DNA of 22,001 bases from NCBI GenBank assembly GCA_032718475.1, contig JAUCBJ010003459.1:1-22001 (forward strand), given 5' to 3'. A program made the translations under genes and the position numbers. The notes under the pieces were generated by a model. That model was not told where the DNA came from. It did no database searches and was given only the letters and a program-made list of their open reading frames with translations. Each line of letters starts with the position of its first letter. The first letter of the stretch is position 1. Of the stretch, positions 9,020 to 16,703 are shown piece after piece. The stretch is from Nemertoderma westbladi. Taxonomy: Eukaryota; Xenacoelomorpha; Nemertodermatida; Nemertodermatidae.

Positions 9020-9124
9020 AATTATTTTACAATTTTAGTTTGCAAATTGTACATAACCGAGTCGTAGTAATTATTATCTTATCGTCCATATCGGCGATCG
9101 GTGTCCTAACCCCAGAACACCACG

Positions 9125-10276
9125 TCAGTCAACATCGAAACCGTAATATCGTGGAGCCTGTATTTGTCTACCAATACGTGTCACAATCGGCTCCGGATCG
9201 CAATCATCGCTGATATTACTATCAGTATCATCAGTTTCAGAGTTCTCAGAACTTTCAGTTTCGGAGTTACTTATTTCAGGCTTTTTAGAACTTTCAGTTT
9301 CGTGCCCCTTTTCCTTATCTGTACCTGTCCGGCTGGGCACCTTCCGTACATCATGTAGGTGTCGCCGCACCCCCTTCACCATGACCGACCGAGTGTCAAC
9401 TGCATCTACCTGAACCGGTCCCCTCCATTTTTGAGTGCATCGGACGTGCTGGCCAGGTTTTACGTAAACCATGTCACCCCTCTCTATAGTAGAATGCGGG
9501 AACGCGAACGTTTTTCCTGGATGTTTGAGTTCGTCCTGCTCTGGGGAAAGAGCAGTTACCCCTGGTAGTTTCCTATGGCGTTGTGCCAATCCCTGGAAGC
9601 ACTGGCTGGCTGGACAATGTTCTTGGCCCCGCCCCTTCGTTTGATTGTACCAGAATGTGGCCTGCTCCAATGTTTTCCCTGATCGAGCAACCCATTTCTT
9701 TATAGTCCTATGAACTCTTTCCACAGGATTACCTTGTGGTCGATAGGCGCAGACGTACTTTAGTTTTACCTCCCACTTCTCGAGAAATTCTTGGACTTCA
9801 CGGCTCCAATATGCTGGGCCGTGGTCTGCCAAGAATTCGTCTGGTGGACCGAATTCGATGAACAGCTGTTGCAGTTCCAGAACAACAGTTGACGCTTTCT
9901 GATTGGCTGCTCGTCGACATACAGTGTAGTTGGTTGCACAATCTAATATCGTTAAATACTTTCTGTTTCCATAGTCTGTGAAATCGCTTGAAAGTCGCCC
10001 CCACGGTTGATTAACCTTACTAGTTCCTGGTTCCCATGGTAATGGACTGGGATCGATGCTAATACACTGTTCACATTCGCGGCACACCTTCTCAATGAGT
10101 TTTTTCGGCACTATATTTTTTATTTCGTGGTCGTTCTGGCAGAGTTCAGTGGTTCGTTCCACCCCTGGGTGGAAAATATTGTGGATTTCTCTAACTCGCT
10201 CTATTTGTCTGTTTTCTGGGTTAGTATTCTCGGAGACGGTTGTCGCCGCTGCTATCGCATTGCCCCCCCCCCCCAT
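9125..10276 (-). CDS. Gypsy integrase
   Basis: The frame is open from the G12 tract (10274-10263) to the stop, about 380 codons. A zinc-binding HHCC module is H32-x3-H36 with C68-x2-C71. The catalytic core shows D98 (SSDFTDYG), D151 (LADHGPAYW) and E186 (RPQGNPVERVHR). Only 34 residues separate the second D and the E, one fewer than the usual 35. The C-terminal domain (MVYVKPGQHV, then QKWRGPVQV) is followed by an acidic, Ser/Glu/Asp-rich tail; no chromodomain is seen. It would insert the element's cDNA into chromosomes, which suits the 5-bp duplication. It is out of frame with RNase H upstream because of the homopolymer. The domain itself looks intact. Confidence 0.88.
   Translation of the reverse strand: MGGGGNAIAAATTVSENTNPENRQIERVREIHNIFHPGVERTTELCQNDHEIKNIVPKKLIEKVCRECEQCISIDPSPLPWEPGTSKVNQPWGRLSSDFTDYGNRKYLTILDCATNYTVCRRAANQKASTVVLELQQLFIEFGPPDEFLADHGPAYWSREVQEFLEKWEVKLKYVCAYRPQGNPVERVHRTIKKWVARSGKTLEQATFWYNQTKGRGQEHCPASQCFQGLAQRHRKLPGVTALSPEQDELKHPGKTFAFPHSTIERGDMVYVKPGQHVRCTQKWRGPVQVDAVDTRSVMVKGVRRHLHDVRKVPSRTGTDKEKGHETESSKKPEISNSETESSENSETDDTDSNISDDCDPEPIVTRIGRQIQAPRYYGFDVD
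10263..10274 (-). other. G12 homopolymer at the RNase H/integrase frame break
   Basis: Twelve C on the plus strand (G on the coding strand) sit where the RNase H frame must pass to the integrase frame. As given, the RNase H frame crosses the tract, runs on to a stop at 10221 and never enters the integrase frame. One G fewer, or two more, would join the two frames. It may be a mutation, a slippage hot spot or an assembly error. Confidence 0.8.
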
Positions 10277-10853
10277 TAGTTTCAGTTTCTAGTTTTATCC
10301 ATTTTTGGGGAATTCTCGTGAGGGGGTCTGCTATATTCTTTTCTGATGCAACTTGATGTACTCGAATAGTGAGTTTATATTGCTCGATCATGTTTCCTAT
10401 CAGATCAAGTCGCCGTGCCACTAACTTTCGCGCTTGCCCTTTTGTTTGGATCCTATGTGAGTCGTTTATCACTGCTTTCAACCAACTTCCAGCAGTTACA
10501 GAATCCACATATAAGTCGATATCTACCAACCCCCAATCGATGGCTAGGTTTATCCCCTCCACAACGGCATCGAGTTCTGCTACGTTTATGTGGCTAGTGT
10601 CATTAGGTTTTCGCAGCCAGGCCGCATCTTCCACTATCACACCTCCGATTTTTATCACCACACCCTTTGCTATAGAGCTAGCGTCCGACCATACCTCACC
10701 GTGTGTCGTCATTGGGACTACCCAGTCACCTGTCACCGGATCGCTGGTCTCTAGACGGGCCAAGGTTTCACTCAACATTTTTCGGACCCCCTTCTCTACA
10801 GCTGTGTCCCACGCTTTCCCTGCACTGCAGCGCTGCAGCCATGCACACGATGG
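10275..10853 (-). CDS. Gypsy RNase H domain (fragment of pol)
   Basis: The open frame spans 10883-10221, with element-like sequence from about 10853. It begins with CAWLQ, which matches the segment between RT and RNase H, so everything before it is lost in the RT deletion. RNase H residues follow: D67 (VWSDASS), E103 (NVAELDAVVEG), D127 (LYVDSVTAGSW) and a late Asp in the NIADPLTR motif, the usual D-E-D-D set. This domain removes the RNA strand after reverse transcription. The integrase follows in another frame across the G12 tract. Confidence 0.82.
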
Positions 10854-11358
10854 TCTGGTAAGATTGGAGATATTCTGGAACATTCACTTGCATATATGCC
10901 CATTTCAAGTCGACTATGGCCGTATTGTGTCCCATTCGGCGCCATTTTCTCATCTTCTCACCACACGCCGCAGCATCTCGGCCTGGTGAATTCTCAATAT
11001 ATTGGTTTAACTCTCGATAGTCTAATATTGGGCGTATTCGCCTTTTCTTTGGCTCGTATTTTCCCATCAATGGGATGGTCCCTCGCACCTTCCCGTGTCG
11101 CTCTTTGTCATAGGGTACCACCCAGCCTTTGTCTATCCATTCATCTAAGGCTGTATCATACATTTCGCGGTGTTCGGGACGAATTTTATACTCAGTTGTA
11201 TGGTTCTTCAGTGTTGGTGGACCCTCATCTGTTTTCCACTTCCACTCAACTGACCAATGTTTCCCGTCATAATTGGCTCGGAAATCCGATTCATCTATAT
11301 TGATATTCCGCGGGCCTGGTATGTCTTGTCCCGTATTTATCTCATCTATCTTTGCCAC
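10846..11358 (-). pseudogene. Gypsy reverse transcriptase, N-terminal half only
   Basis: The frame opens without ATG, 13 nt before the protease stop, in the -1 frame relative to it. About 171 residues match Gypsy RT: EHREMYDTALDEWIDKGWVV, the PLMGKYEPKKRRIRPILDYRELN stretch, and motif A VDLKWAYMQV with its catalytic Asp (D150). After SYQTIV the match ends near 10846-10853. The frame runs a little further in RNase H DNA read out of phase. The palm motif with the YxDD box and the thumb are gone, a deletion of several hundred bases by comparison with the family. The domain cannot be catalytically active. Confidence 0.85.
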
Positions 11359-11819
11359 CGCCCCAGCTGCTCCAAATACGTCGCGGCCCCAATCCGTTTA
11401 ATTGTGTCATACCCAAGAATTATTGTCGCGATCCCCAACAGCTTCTTCACTACCAGGAATGTACACTTCACCAGTTGTTGCTGACCTTCAACCTCGATTA
11501 TGGTGAGGTCAACTTCTCCAACAATATTAGCCTGGGCTTCACCATCTAGCATAGTGATGTTTCTCCTTTGGCCTGGATTCGACATAATACTGAGTTTATG
11601 CTGTTTACACCAAGGGGCTGACACCACACCTCTAGTACACCCTGTGTCAACTAACGCCCTCACTGTCCCTTCTACATCTTCTACGCGTACGCCAACTACT
11701 GGTGCATCCAGCTTCCCTGGGAAACGTCCGTTGGCCGCAACGTTCCCCTCTTCTCGTTTCCCGTCGGTTCCGGACCAACACTTCCAGGTGCCCCCCGGTC
11801 GCCTCCGCCGCCTCGACAA
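11346..11819 (-). CDS. Gypsy aspartic protease
   Basis: The frame overlaps the end of gag by 124 nt in the -1 frame and has no ATG of its own, so it is expected to be made by frameshifting as Gag-Pro. The active site is ALVDTG (D58-T59-G60), and the second conserved loop is IILGYD at residues 133-138. Protease ends at a TAG at 11346-11348; the RT frame overlaps it by 13 nt with no recognisable slippery site. In most Gypsy elements protease and RT share one frame, so this second break is probably a mutation. The enzyme would process the Gag and Pol precursor inside particles. Confidence 0.85.
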   Translation of the reverse strand: MSRRRRRPGGTWKCWSGTDGKREEGNVAANGRFPGKLDAPVVGVRVEDVEGTVRALVDTGCTRGVVSAPWCKQHKLSIMSNPGQRRNITMLDGEAQANIVGEVDLTIIEVEGQQQLVKCTFLVVKKLLGIATIILGYDTIKRIGAATYLEQLGRWQR

Positions 11820-12574
11820 CCCCTAGCTAGGTGGCCCGCATCAGCACATTTAAAGCATACCACCTTCCCTGATGGTGACCCTCCTGCCGATTGGCATTCC
11901 CTCGCAAAATGTCCTGGTTTCCCACAGTTATAGCAACTGCTTGGGGTTCGCCCCCGGTCCGCCCCCATCTGCCCCACGCCGCCCCGACCCCGACCCCGAT
12001 GGTAGTCCGATTGGTCTCCTTGATATCGTTGACATCCACCTGCTGCGCCCATCTGCTCGCTGACTGTTTGCTCGGACAACATTCTCCTTGCAAGATTTAG
12101 CAATTCGCCGACACCCCCCTTTGATGCCATCGCTTTTACCTCCCCGCGCACTCTATCAGGCAGCCCGTTTGCGAACTGTACCGCAAGTATATCCATAGCG
12201 CACTGACTCGTCGGTTCCTCCGTTACCAGTGACAGCAGCCGCCGCAGGTCGGCCAAATATGTATCCGCTGACTCCGATCCCACCAGAACTCGGTTTTTGA
12301 ACTTCTCGAATGCAGTGTAGGCCGTATCAGCAAATGCCTGAATTAATGTTTTCCTCACTGTAGCATAGTCCCCTTTCTCTGTGTCGCTAAGCTGGCTGAC
12401 TACGTCATGTGCTGCACCTGTAAGCGACAACCGAAGGTAAGTTACTTTGCTATCCTCGCTGAGTTTCGACTCCACTTTCAGTATTTTGAATGTATCTTCA
12501 AAAGTTTCCAGCCACACGCATGGGTCGCTTCTACCATCAAACTTCGAAACGTAGTCTGCCAATTTAGGAGCCAT
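11696..12574 (-). CDS. Gypsy Gag with two CCHC zinc knuckles
   Basis: Starting at the ATG at 12574-12572, the product has 292 residues. Residues 1-170 resemble a retrotransposon Gag core (WLETFEDTFKIL, then TVRKTLIQAFAD, then FANGLPDRVRGEV). A glycine/arginine-rich stretch at 190-210 is followed by two zinc knuckles, C214-x2-C217-x4-H222-x4-C227 and C240-x2-C243-x4-H248-x4-C253, which bind RNA. The frame continues upstream into the LTR without a stop for 15 more codons, but no earlier ATG exists. Gag would form the particle. The ORF is intact, so this copy could still supply Gag. Confidence 0.9.
   Translation of the reverse strand: MAPKLADYVSKFDGRSDPCVWLETFEDTFKILKVESKLSEDSKVTYLRLSLTGAAHDVVSQLSDTEKGDYATVRKTLIQAFADTAYTAFEKFKNRVLVGSESADTYLADLRRLLSLVTEEPTSQCAMDILAVQFANGLPDRVRGEVKAMASKGGVGELLNLARRMLSEQTVSEQMGAAGGCQRYQGDQSDYHRGRGRGGVGQMGADRGRTPSSCYNCGKPGHFARECQSAGGSPSGKVVCFKCADAGHLARGCRGGGGDRGAPGSVGPEPTGNEKRGTLRPTDVSQGSWMHQ
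11719..11762 (-). promoter_or_regulatory. Programmed -1 frameshift signal between gag and protease
   Basis: The heptamer G_GGA_AAC (11762-11756) is in the zero frame of gag and fits X_XXY_YYZ. An 8-nt spacer follows, then a stem GGGAACGT (11747-11740) pairing with ACGTTTCCC (11727-11719): eight pairs with one bulged U and a 12-nt loop. The shift leads exactly into the protease frame within the 124-nt overlap. Site, spacing and downstream structure all match the classic retroviral arrangement. Confidence 0.85.
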
Positions 12575-12587
12575 AGCCCGGTTAGCT

Positions 12588-12852
12588 TGTGGTGTTGTAA
12601 TAACAATAATGGTTAACAACAGTTCAGTATAATATAGGATTGTAATTATAAGATATTCCAGTATTCATTCAATACAGCATTCAGTCAATAGCTTTTACTG
12701 GTAGTCAACCTGTATCACTTACTGTACCGGTACTGCCGCACGGTACCTACCTACTCCCTTCAGTCCTGACTCTCCCCTACTGCTGTACCGCCGTCCTCCC
12801 CTACTCTAGGGGGCCGTATCCGCTTCACCCCCTGTGCGACTACCCTAACACA
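12588..12852 (-). repeat. 5' LTR of the Gypsy element
   Basis: It is the partner of 8737-9001 with two differences. In element sense it should carry promoter and transcript start. Only 13 nt separate it from the gag ATG, leaving hardly any leader for an 18-nt tRNA primer site. TCTAC follows at 12853-12857. Confidence 0.95.
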
Positions 12853-12951
12853 TCTACTAGCTGTATCCCCTCCGAGGTGGTTTGACCTCTAACCTTCCTT
12901 TGTGTGTGGCTTCGGGGCTTGTGTTGCCCCCCCCCCCCAAATGTTGGTTGT

Positions 12952-12982
12952 GATACGAGATTAATATTGCTAATCTCGTATC
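12952..12982. repeat. 12-bp perfect hairpin in the solo LTR
   Basis: GATACGAGATTA and TAATCTCGTATC flank a 7-nt loop (ATATTGC). It lies about 70 bp before the 3' end of the solo LTR and 13 bp after a C12 tract. Its role is unknown; a terminator-like or processing structure in the LTR is conceivable. Confidence 0.85.
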
Positions 12983-13054
12983 TCCAACATATTGCTGAAA
13001 ATGCCACTATCCCATTTTCTGGTGGGTAATGAAGCGGAATTGAATCCGCTTACA

Positions 13055-13364
13055 AAATCCACAAGATTGGAAAAGCTACAACACCACTTGAAATATATGA
13101 ATATATGACTGAACCATTTGGATATGAAAGAGTGGAAAATATTCATACAATTCAAATTCCAGATGCACATATGTTGAAAAAACCTGCTTCACAAAAGACA
13201 CAAGTTATCATAGGACCATATACGGTACAATCATTAATACAACAACATTATTAATCATACCATCGATTGGTTCTTTTTGTGATTACAATAAGACAATTTA
13301 TTCGATGGCATAAGGGATTAATTATTCAAAGATGTCAACTTATTCCTCAGACTGAATACCAGAT
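13055..13364 (+). pseudogene. BEL/Pao segment between RNase H and integrase
   Basis: An open frame (codons from 13057) continues BEL coding after the solo LTR, in phase with the codon interrupted at 8278. A TAA at 13252-13254 breaks it, but the same frame goes on with a FVITIRQFIRW stretch. That fits the region that precedes the integrase in BEL/Pao. At 13355-13364 it reaches the first copy of the 10-bp duplication AATACCAGAT. Confidence 0.65.
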
Positions 13365-13657
13365 ATATTAAATTAAATTAATGGAAGAACAGGAGTCTTA
13401 CACCCCCAATAAAAAATATAGAATCAGGACATTTAGCCCAAAATATTTCTCGACCCCTAGGGTCATCGAAGAACAACAAACACACAAACACAAACAAATA
13501 TAAATACATGCTAAACATACAGGTATGTGTCGCAACCCTAACCCTAAGCCTACCCGCCATACACTAAATGATACCGTTAATAAACTGCACAATAGCTAAG
13601 CCTATATTCTATAAGAAAATATATGACAATTTTGTCGCAATTTTGTTTGACAATTTT
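13365..13657. mobile_element. 293-bp short insertion with 10-bp target duplication
   Basis: Perfect copies of AATACCAGAT lie at 13355-13364 and 13658-13667, and the BEL frame is in phase on both sides if the insert plus one copy is removed. There are no inverted termini. On the minus strand the insert ends in a TTTAA-type repeat, which could be a retroposon tail, so a SINE-like origin in minus orientation is favoured. A DNA transposon with long duplications remains possible. It contains two TTAGGG-like units on the minus strand and a palindrome near GACCCCTAGGGTC. No clear pol III A and B boxes were found. Confidence 0.65.
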
Positions 13658-13863
13658 AATACCAGATGGCAGAGCAACAATTAATCCGTTATGTCCAGAA
13701 AGAGTTCTATTCTACTGAGATAGAATGCTGCCTGAGAGGAGGGTCAATTAGGCCAGATAGCCCAATATATCAGCTGCACCCGAGATATGATGATGGAATA
13801 CTTCGAACAGATACAAGATTAACTAGAGCTCCATTAGACTCTGATACCGAGAGAAAGCCGCCC
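13658..13863 (+). pseudogene. BEL/Pao pre-integrase segment
   Basis: Codons in frame from 13666 read IRYVQKEFYSTEIECC, then SPIYQLHPRYDDGILR and a RLTRAPLDSD stretch. This is the BEL/Pao block resembling LIR-VQ--F--EL, SPI--L-P--D--GLLRVGGRL and A-LD that comes just before the integrase zinc finger. The ATG at 13666 lies within BEL coding and is not a real start. The match ends near 13857-13863 where the next interruption begins. Confidence 0.8.
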
Positions 13864-14452
13864 CAATATTAGATTATTACAACAACATATCCATTGGGTA
13901 AGAAAGTGGAGAAGAGCCAGGCACGACTCTCAATTTTTTCGTTTATATTATGCGATCAATTTTCACTCATCTCGTCATGAACACAACATGTATGTAAACT
14001 TTTGATAAATTTGTTGGCTATGCGTTTGCGGCTGTTTGGGCGGGGTGTGGTAGGCCTACACTTTTCACACTGAAACATTTTGGTTGTGAAATGTTCAGGG
14101 CACAGCGATCAGAGATATTTTATATATATTTTATTATGAGAGGAAAAAGAACATACAACGTTATTTACTATATTATATGTAACAAAATAATTGTTTTCGG
14201 GTTTAACTTGGAAGCCTCCCCAAATAGTTGATATACAATTATATTTAAAATTATTTCTATGGTCATGGTCATTCACCCGTCTTTAGTTAGAAATTTGTTT
14301 GCATGAAAGACAGTTTAGTTTAGTTTTTAATGATTTATTATCTCTTATCTGACTGGGGTAATAATAAAGGATAGTATAAATGGAAGCAAAGTGTGACAGT
14401 AACAAATATTTCCCCGTCACCCTAGCATGTCTTAAGTATATGATATCTCAAA

Positions 14453-14501
14453 GGGGGAAGTTTGGATTCACTGCATAAATGCAGTTCACCAAACTTCCCC
14501 C
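14453..14501. repeat. 49-nt hairpin with 13-bp perfect outer stem
   Basis: GGGGGAAGTTTGG pairs with CCAAACTTCCCCC; inside, ACTGCA pairs with TGCAGT around a TAAA loop, with small internal bulges between. A further AACTTCCCCC copy follows at about 14516-14525. Total pairing is 19 of about 22 positions per arm. It could be a fold-back end of a transposon or a small-RNA precursor, although it is short for the latter. Confidence 0.85.
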
Positions 14502-15196
14502 GAATGCACACTGTAACTTCCCCCTTCCCCCAAATATCCATTGTTGAATTAATTTGAAGCGATATAATATGTACAAAATTGTGCGAGTTTTTAATTGTGT
14601 GGTCCATTTGTTATTTGATCTCTATTTATTATTTAAAGTGCATTTAATATCACACTGGTTTTTAGAATATTACCGTATACTATACAACCTTATGTTTTAT
14701 TAATTTACCCAATCGAAGCCTCATAAGGGCCGGTTATTTTTGTACGCATATCCCCTAATGCGCTCAGTAAGGTTCAAACAACATATTAATATGAAAATAA
14801 AGTATCTGCAAAGAAAAGAACCCAATACTATATAATTTGACCTTATTAAAAAATTTGCACTTTTGCACACTTATTTGTACAAGTGCACTTTAGCAGATCG
14901 TAATGGTGGCTCTTATTTAACAAACTTATGTTTATCCTCTACCGATCTACGATGGTGTAAGATCAAGTGTCAGTCGCTAAAAGTGTCAAAAATCCAATTT
15001 AATAAATCTCGATATTTGCGATTTTGGACCATATTCATGGACATTTACATCACTTTATAGACATAAAAAGTTAAACAAATGTTACGATTATAGTTAGAAA
15101 TCATTCCAAACTACATTTTAATCCAAAAAATTACATTCTACGATGAATAGAACTGGAAATAATAGTGTTTGAACTATCGAAAAAATGTTCACTATT

Positions 15197-15215
15197 TAAG
15201 TGCATTTTGCACTTA
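15197..15215. repeat. 8-bp hairpin built on GTGCA/TGCAC
   Basis: TAAGTGCA and TGCACTTA flank TTT. Related GTGCAC and TTTGCAC motifs recur nearby at 14861-14890 and 15210-15222, so the motif is locally repeated. Confidence 0.7.
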
Positions 15216-15393
15216 GTGCACAGGTTCACGTTAATGAAACCGAAATCCAATATTGACCATTCTTATTTTTTTGCAAAAAAAAATTATTTTTATTTTTTCA
15301 CTAAAATCGCTCTAACTTCGGTTCTGGTGGTCCAAATTCAATAAAATTGGTATATTCTTTGCCGTAATTTTTTTCTTAATCTTTTGAAAAGGG

Positions 15394-15437
15394 GTTATTT
15401 TTGGCCCCAAAAAAATTAAAAAAAGGGCCAAAATAAC
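15394..15437. repeat. GGGCC-type inverted repeat
   Basis: GTTATTTTTGGCCC (15394-15407) pairs with GGGCCAAAATAAC (15425-15437) with one bulged T. The spacer is A-rich. The same TTTTTGGCCC/GGGCCAAAAA theme is found in the poly-G element at 7400-7610. Confidence 0.75.
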
Positions 15438-16629
15438 GCGATATTTTTCGACCCTTAAAATTCGTAATTTTGATTATATATGTTAAGATAAAAGATAGCG
15501 GAGTTAATTTGATACTTTTTACAGGTACTTTTGGCGCAATACGCTAAATTATAATGGAATAGCGATTTGTTTAAAAAAAAATGTTTCGTCCCTTTTTATA
15601 AATATTATATTTCACACGATCGCCTGCCGCTCCAGTTTTATAATACCTCCGGCGCTGTGATTAACGCTGTTAGATAGATAATTTAACGCACTATAAGTCT
15701 GTGTAAACAAATCTCCCGTAAGTTAAGTAGTTTTCGAGCTAGACGATTTCCCGCGAAGCAAGTTTGAAGCGCGAAATTATAATTTTGGCCCTCATTTTTT
15801 TAATATCATCCTTGGAGCAAAACCGATAGCATATTTGAATTCCCCGTATGGATATTGACTGTATAGAATGTACCTTAACCAACTAAAGTTAAAAATAAAA
15901 AATTATTCGATAAAAACTACTTTACAAATTCTGGCCCTTTTTGGCCCCTATTGCCGACATATTTTTTGTACCCCCATTCGATAGGAACGTAGCCCCAATG
16001 GTCTTCTACGAGTTTCATAAAAGAATTAGTGGATTCCTACCCGCGTTGTCGAATTAAACTTTTCCAAAATAATAAGTTTTCCAAAAAAGACGGACAAAAA
16101 CGTACAAATTTACAGCCCCTTTTTCCACCCGAAATTTTAATAAATATCTTACCCCCATTCGATACGAAGGTAGTACCACTCTTCCCCTTTCCAACCGCGT
16201 TACTTTTGTCCCCGTACGATTAATATTAGCCGAGTTATAGCGGATCCCGCAAAGTCATTTTGTCCGTTTTTCAACTTTGACGGACATTTTCGGAAAAAAG
16301 GCGTGGTAATCTTTTTTGAAAAAAAAAAGAATTCACTAATCAATCCCTTCTATCGTATCCCGGCGTCGGCTAAGCAATAACCTAGGGTTTTTTCGAGCCA
16401 CTGTAGAGCGCCTTTCAAAAAAATTTTAAAATTGTCGAAAAAATGACGGTTTTTTGTCCGCCGTGTCCGTCAAAGGGTTAGATTTAATAATGTTAAAGTT
16501 GCTAATATCTTAGAATTCCGAGCCGCTCCCCTGGTGAGAAAATAAAAAAATTTGGTCAGTTCCTTCATCGAAAAGTCCCCCAGAATCCCAAGTTAACCTA
16601 TATAGTTAGCGATGGCCTGCGGCTTTAGG

Positions 16630-16667
16630 AGCGGCCGCGGTATTCACCTCCCTCATAGCGGCCGCGG
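16630..16667. repeat. Direct repeat of an 11-bp GC-only motif
   Basis: AGCGGCCGCGG occurs at 16630-16640 and 16657-16667, 16 bp apart, in otherwise AT-rich DNA. The core GCGGCCGC is itself palindromic. It lies about 40 bp before BEL coding resumes, so it may mark an element end. Confidence 0.8.
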
Positions 16668-16703
16668 CGGTGTTGCGTCAAATGGAGAAATATTTATCCC
16701 ACC

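Larger units (their letters stand above)
8737..12852 (-). mobile_element. Ty3/Gypsy LTR retrotransposon, 4,116 bp, recent insertion
   Basis: Two 265-bp direct repeats bound the element and 5-bp duplications TCTAC lie outside (8732-8736 and 12853-12857). On the minus strand the order is gag with two zinc knuckles, protease, RT, RNase H and integrase, the Ty3/Gypsy order. LTRs differ at only two positions (8971/12822 and 8986/12837). Despite this youth the pol region has a large RT deletion and two frame breaks. The most recent event was therefore probably mobilisation in trans by an intact relative. Confidence 0.93.
8279..13054. mobile_element. 655-bp solo LTR (split by the Gypsy insertion)
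   Basis: The block starts TGTGACGGG and ends CCGCTTACA, so the ends are TG...CA and partly inverted copies. The flanks are identical 5-bp sequences AAATC at 8274-8278 and 13055-13059. Removing the Gypsy element plus one TCTAC copy leaves 458 + 197 = 655 bp with no coding capacity, consistent with a single LTR left after recombination. Excising it with one AAATC puts the BEL reading frame back in phase across the site. A 7-bp hairpin lies at 8284-8300 and a 12-bp hairpin at 12952-12982. The parent family is unknown. Confidence 0.75.
13864..16703. other. 2.8-kb non-coding interruption of BEL/Pao
   Basis: No coding motif was found on either strand. BEL coding stops near 13857-13863 and resumes near 16704-16707, so this block was inserted or accumulated there. 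No target duplication or matching termini could be identified, and it may be several elements. It holds strong hairpins (14453-14501, 15197-15215, 15394-15437), many A/T runs, GGCCCC-type motifs like those of the poly-G element, GTCCG/CGGAC inverted motifs around 16085-16480, and a GC-rich patch at 16600-16680. Confidence 0.6.

Noticed and set aside
10369-10989. 206-codon ORF on the plus strand inside the Gypsy element
   Set aside because: It is the antisense of RNase H and RT, which have clear family motifs; the plus-strand product has none. The same holds for other plus-strand ORFs at 10896-11303 and 11500-11826.
13534-13550. Telomere-type CCCTAA repeats
   Set aside because: Only about two and a half units within a short insertion; not a telomere or an interstitial telomeric array.
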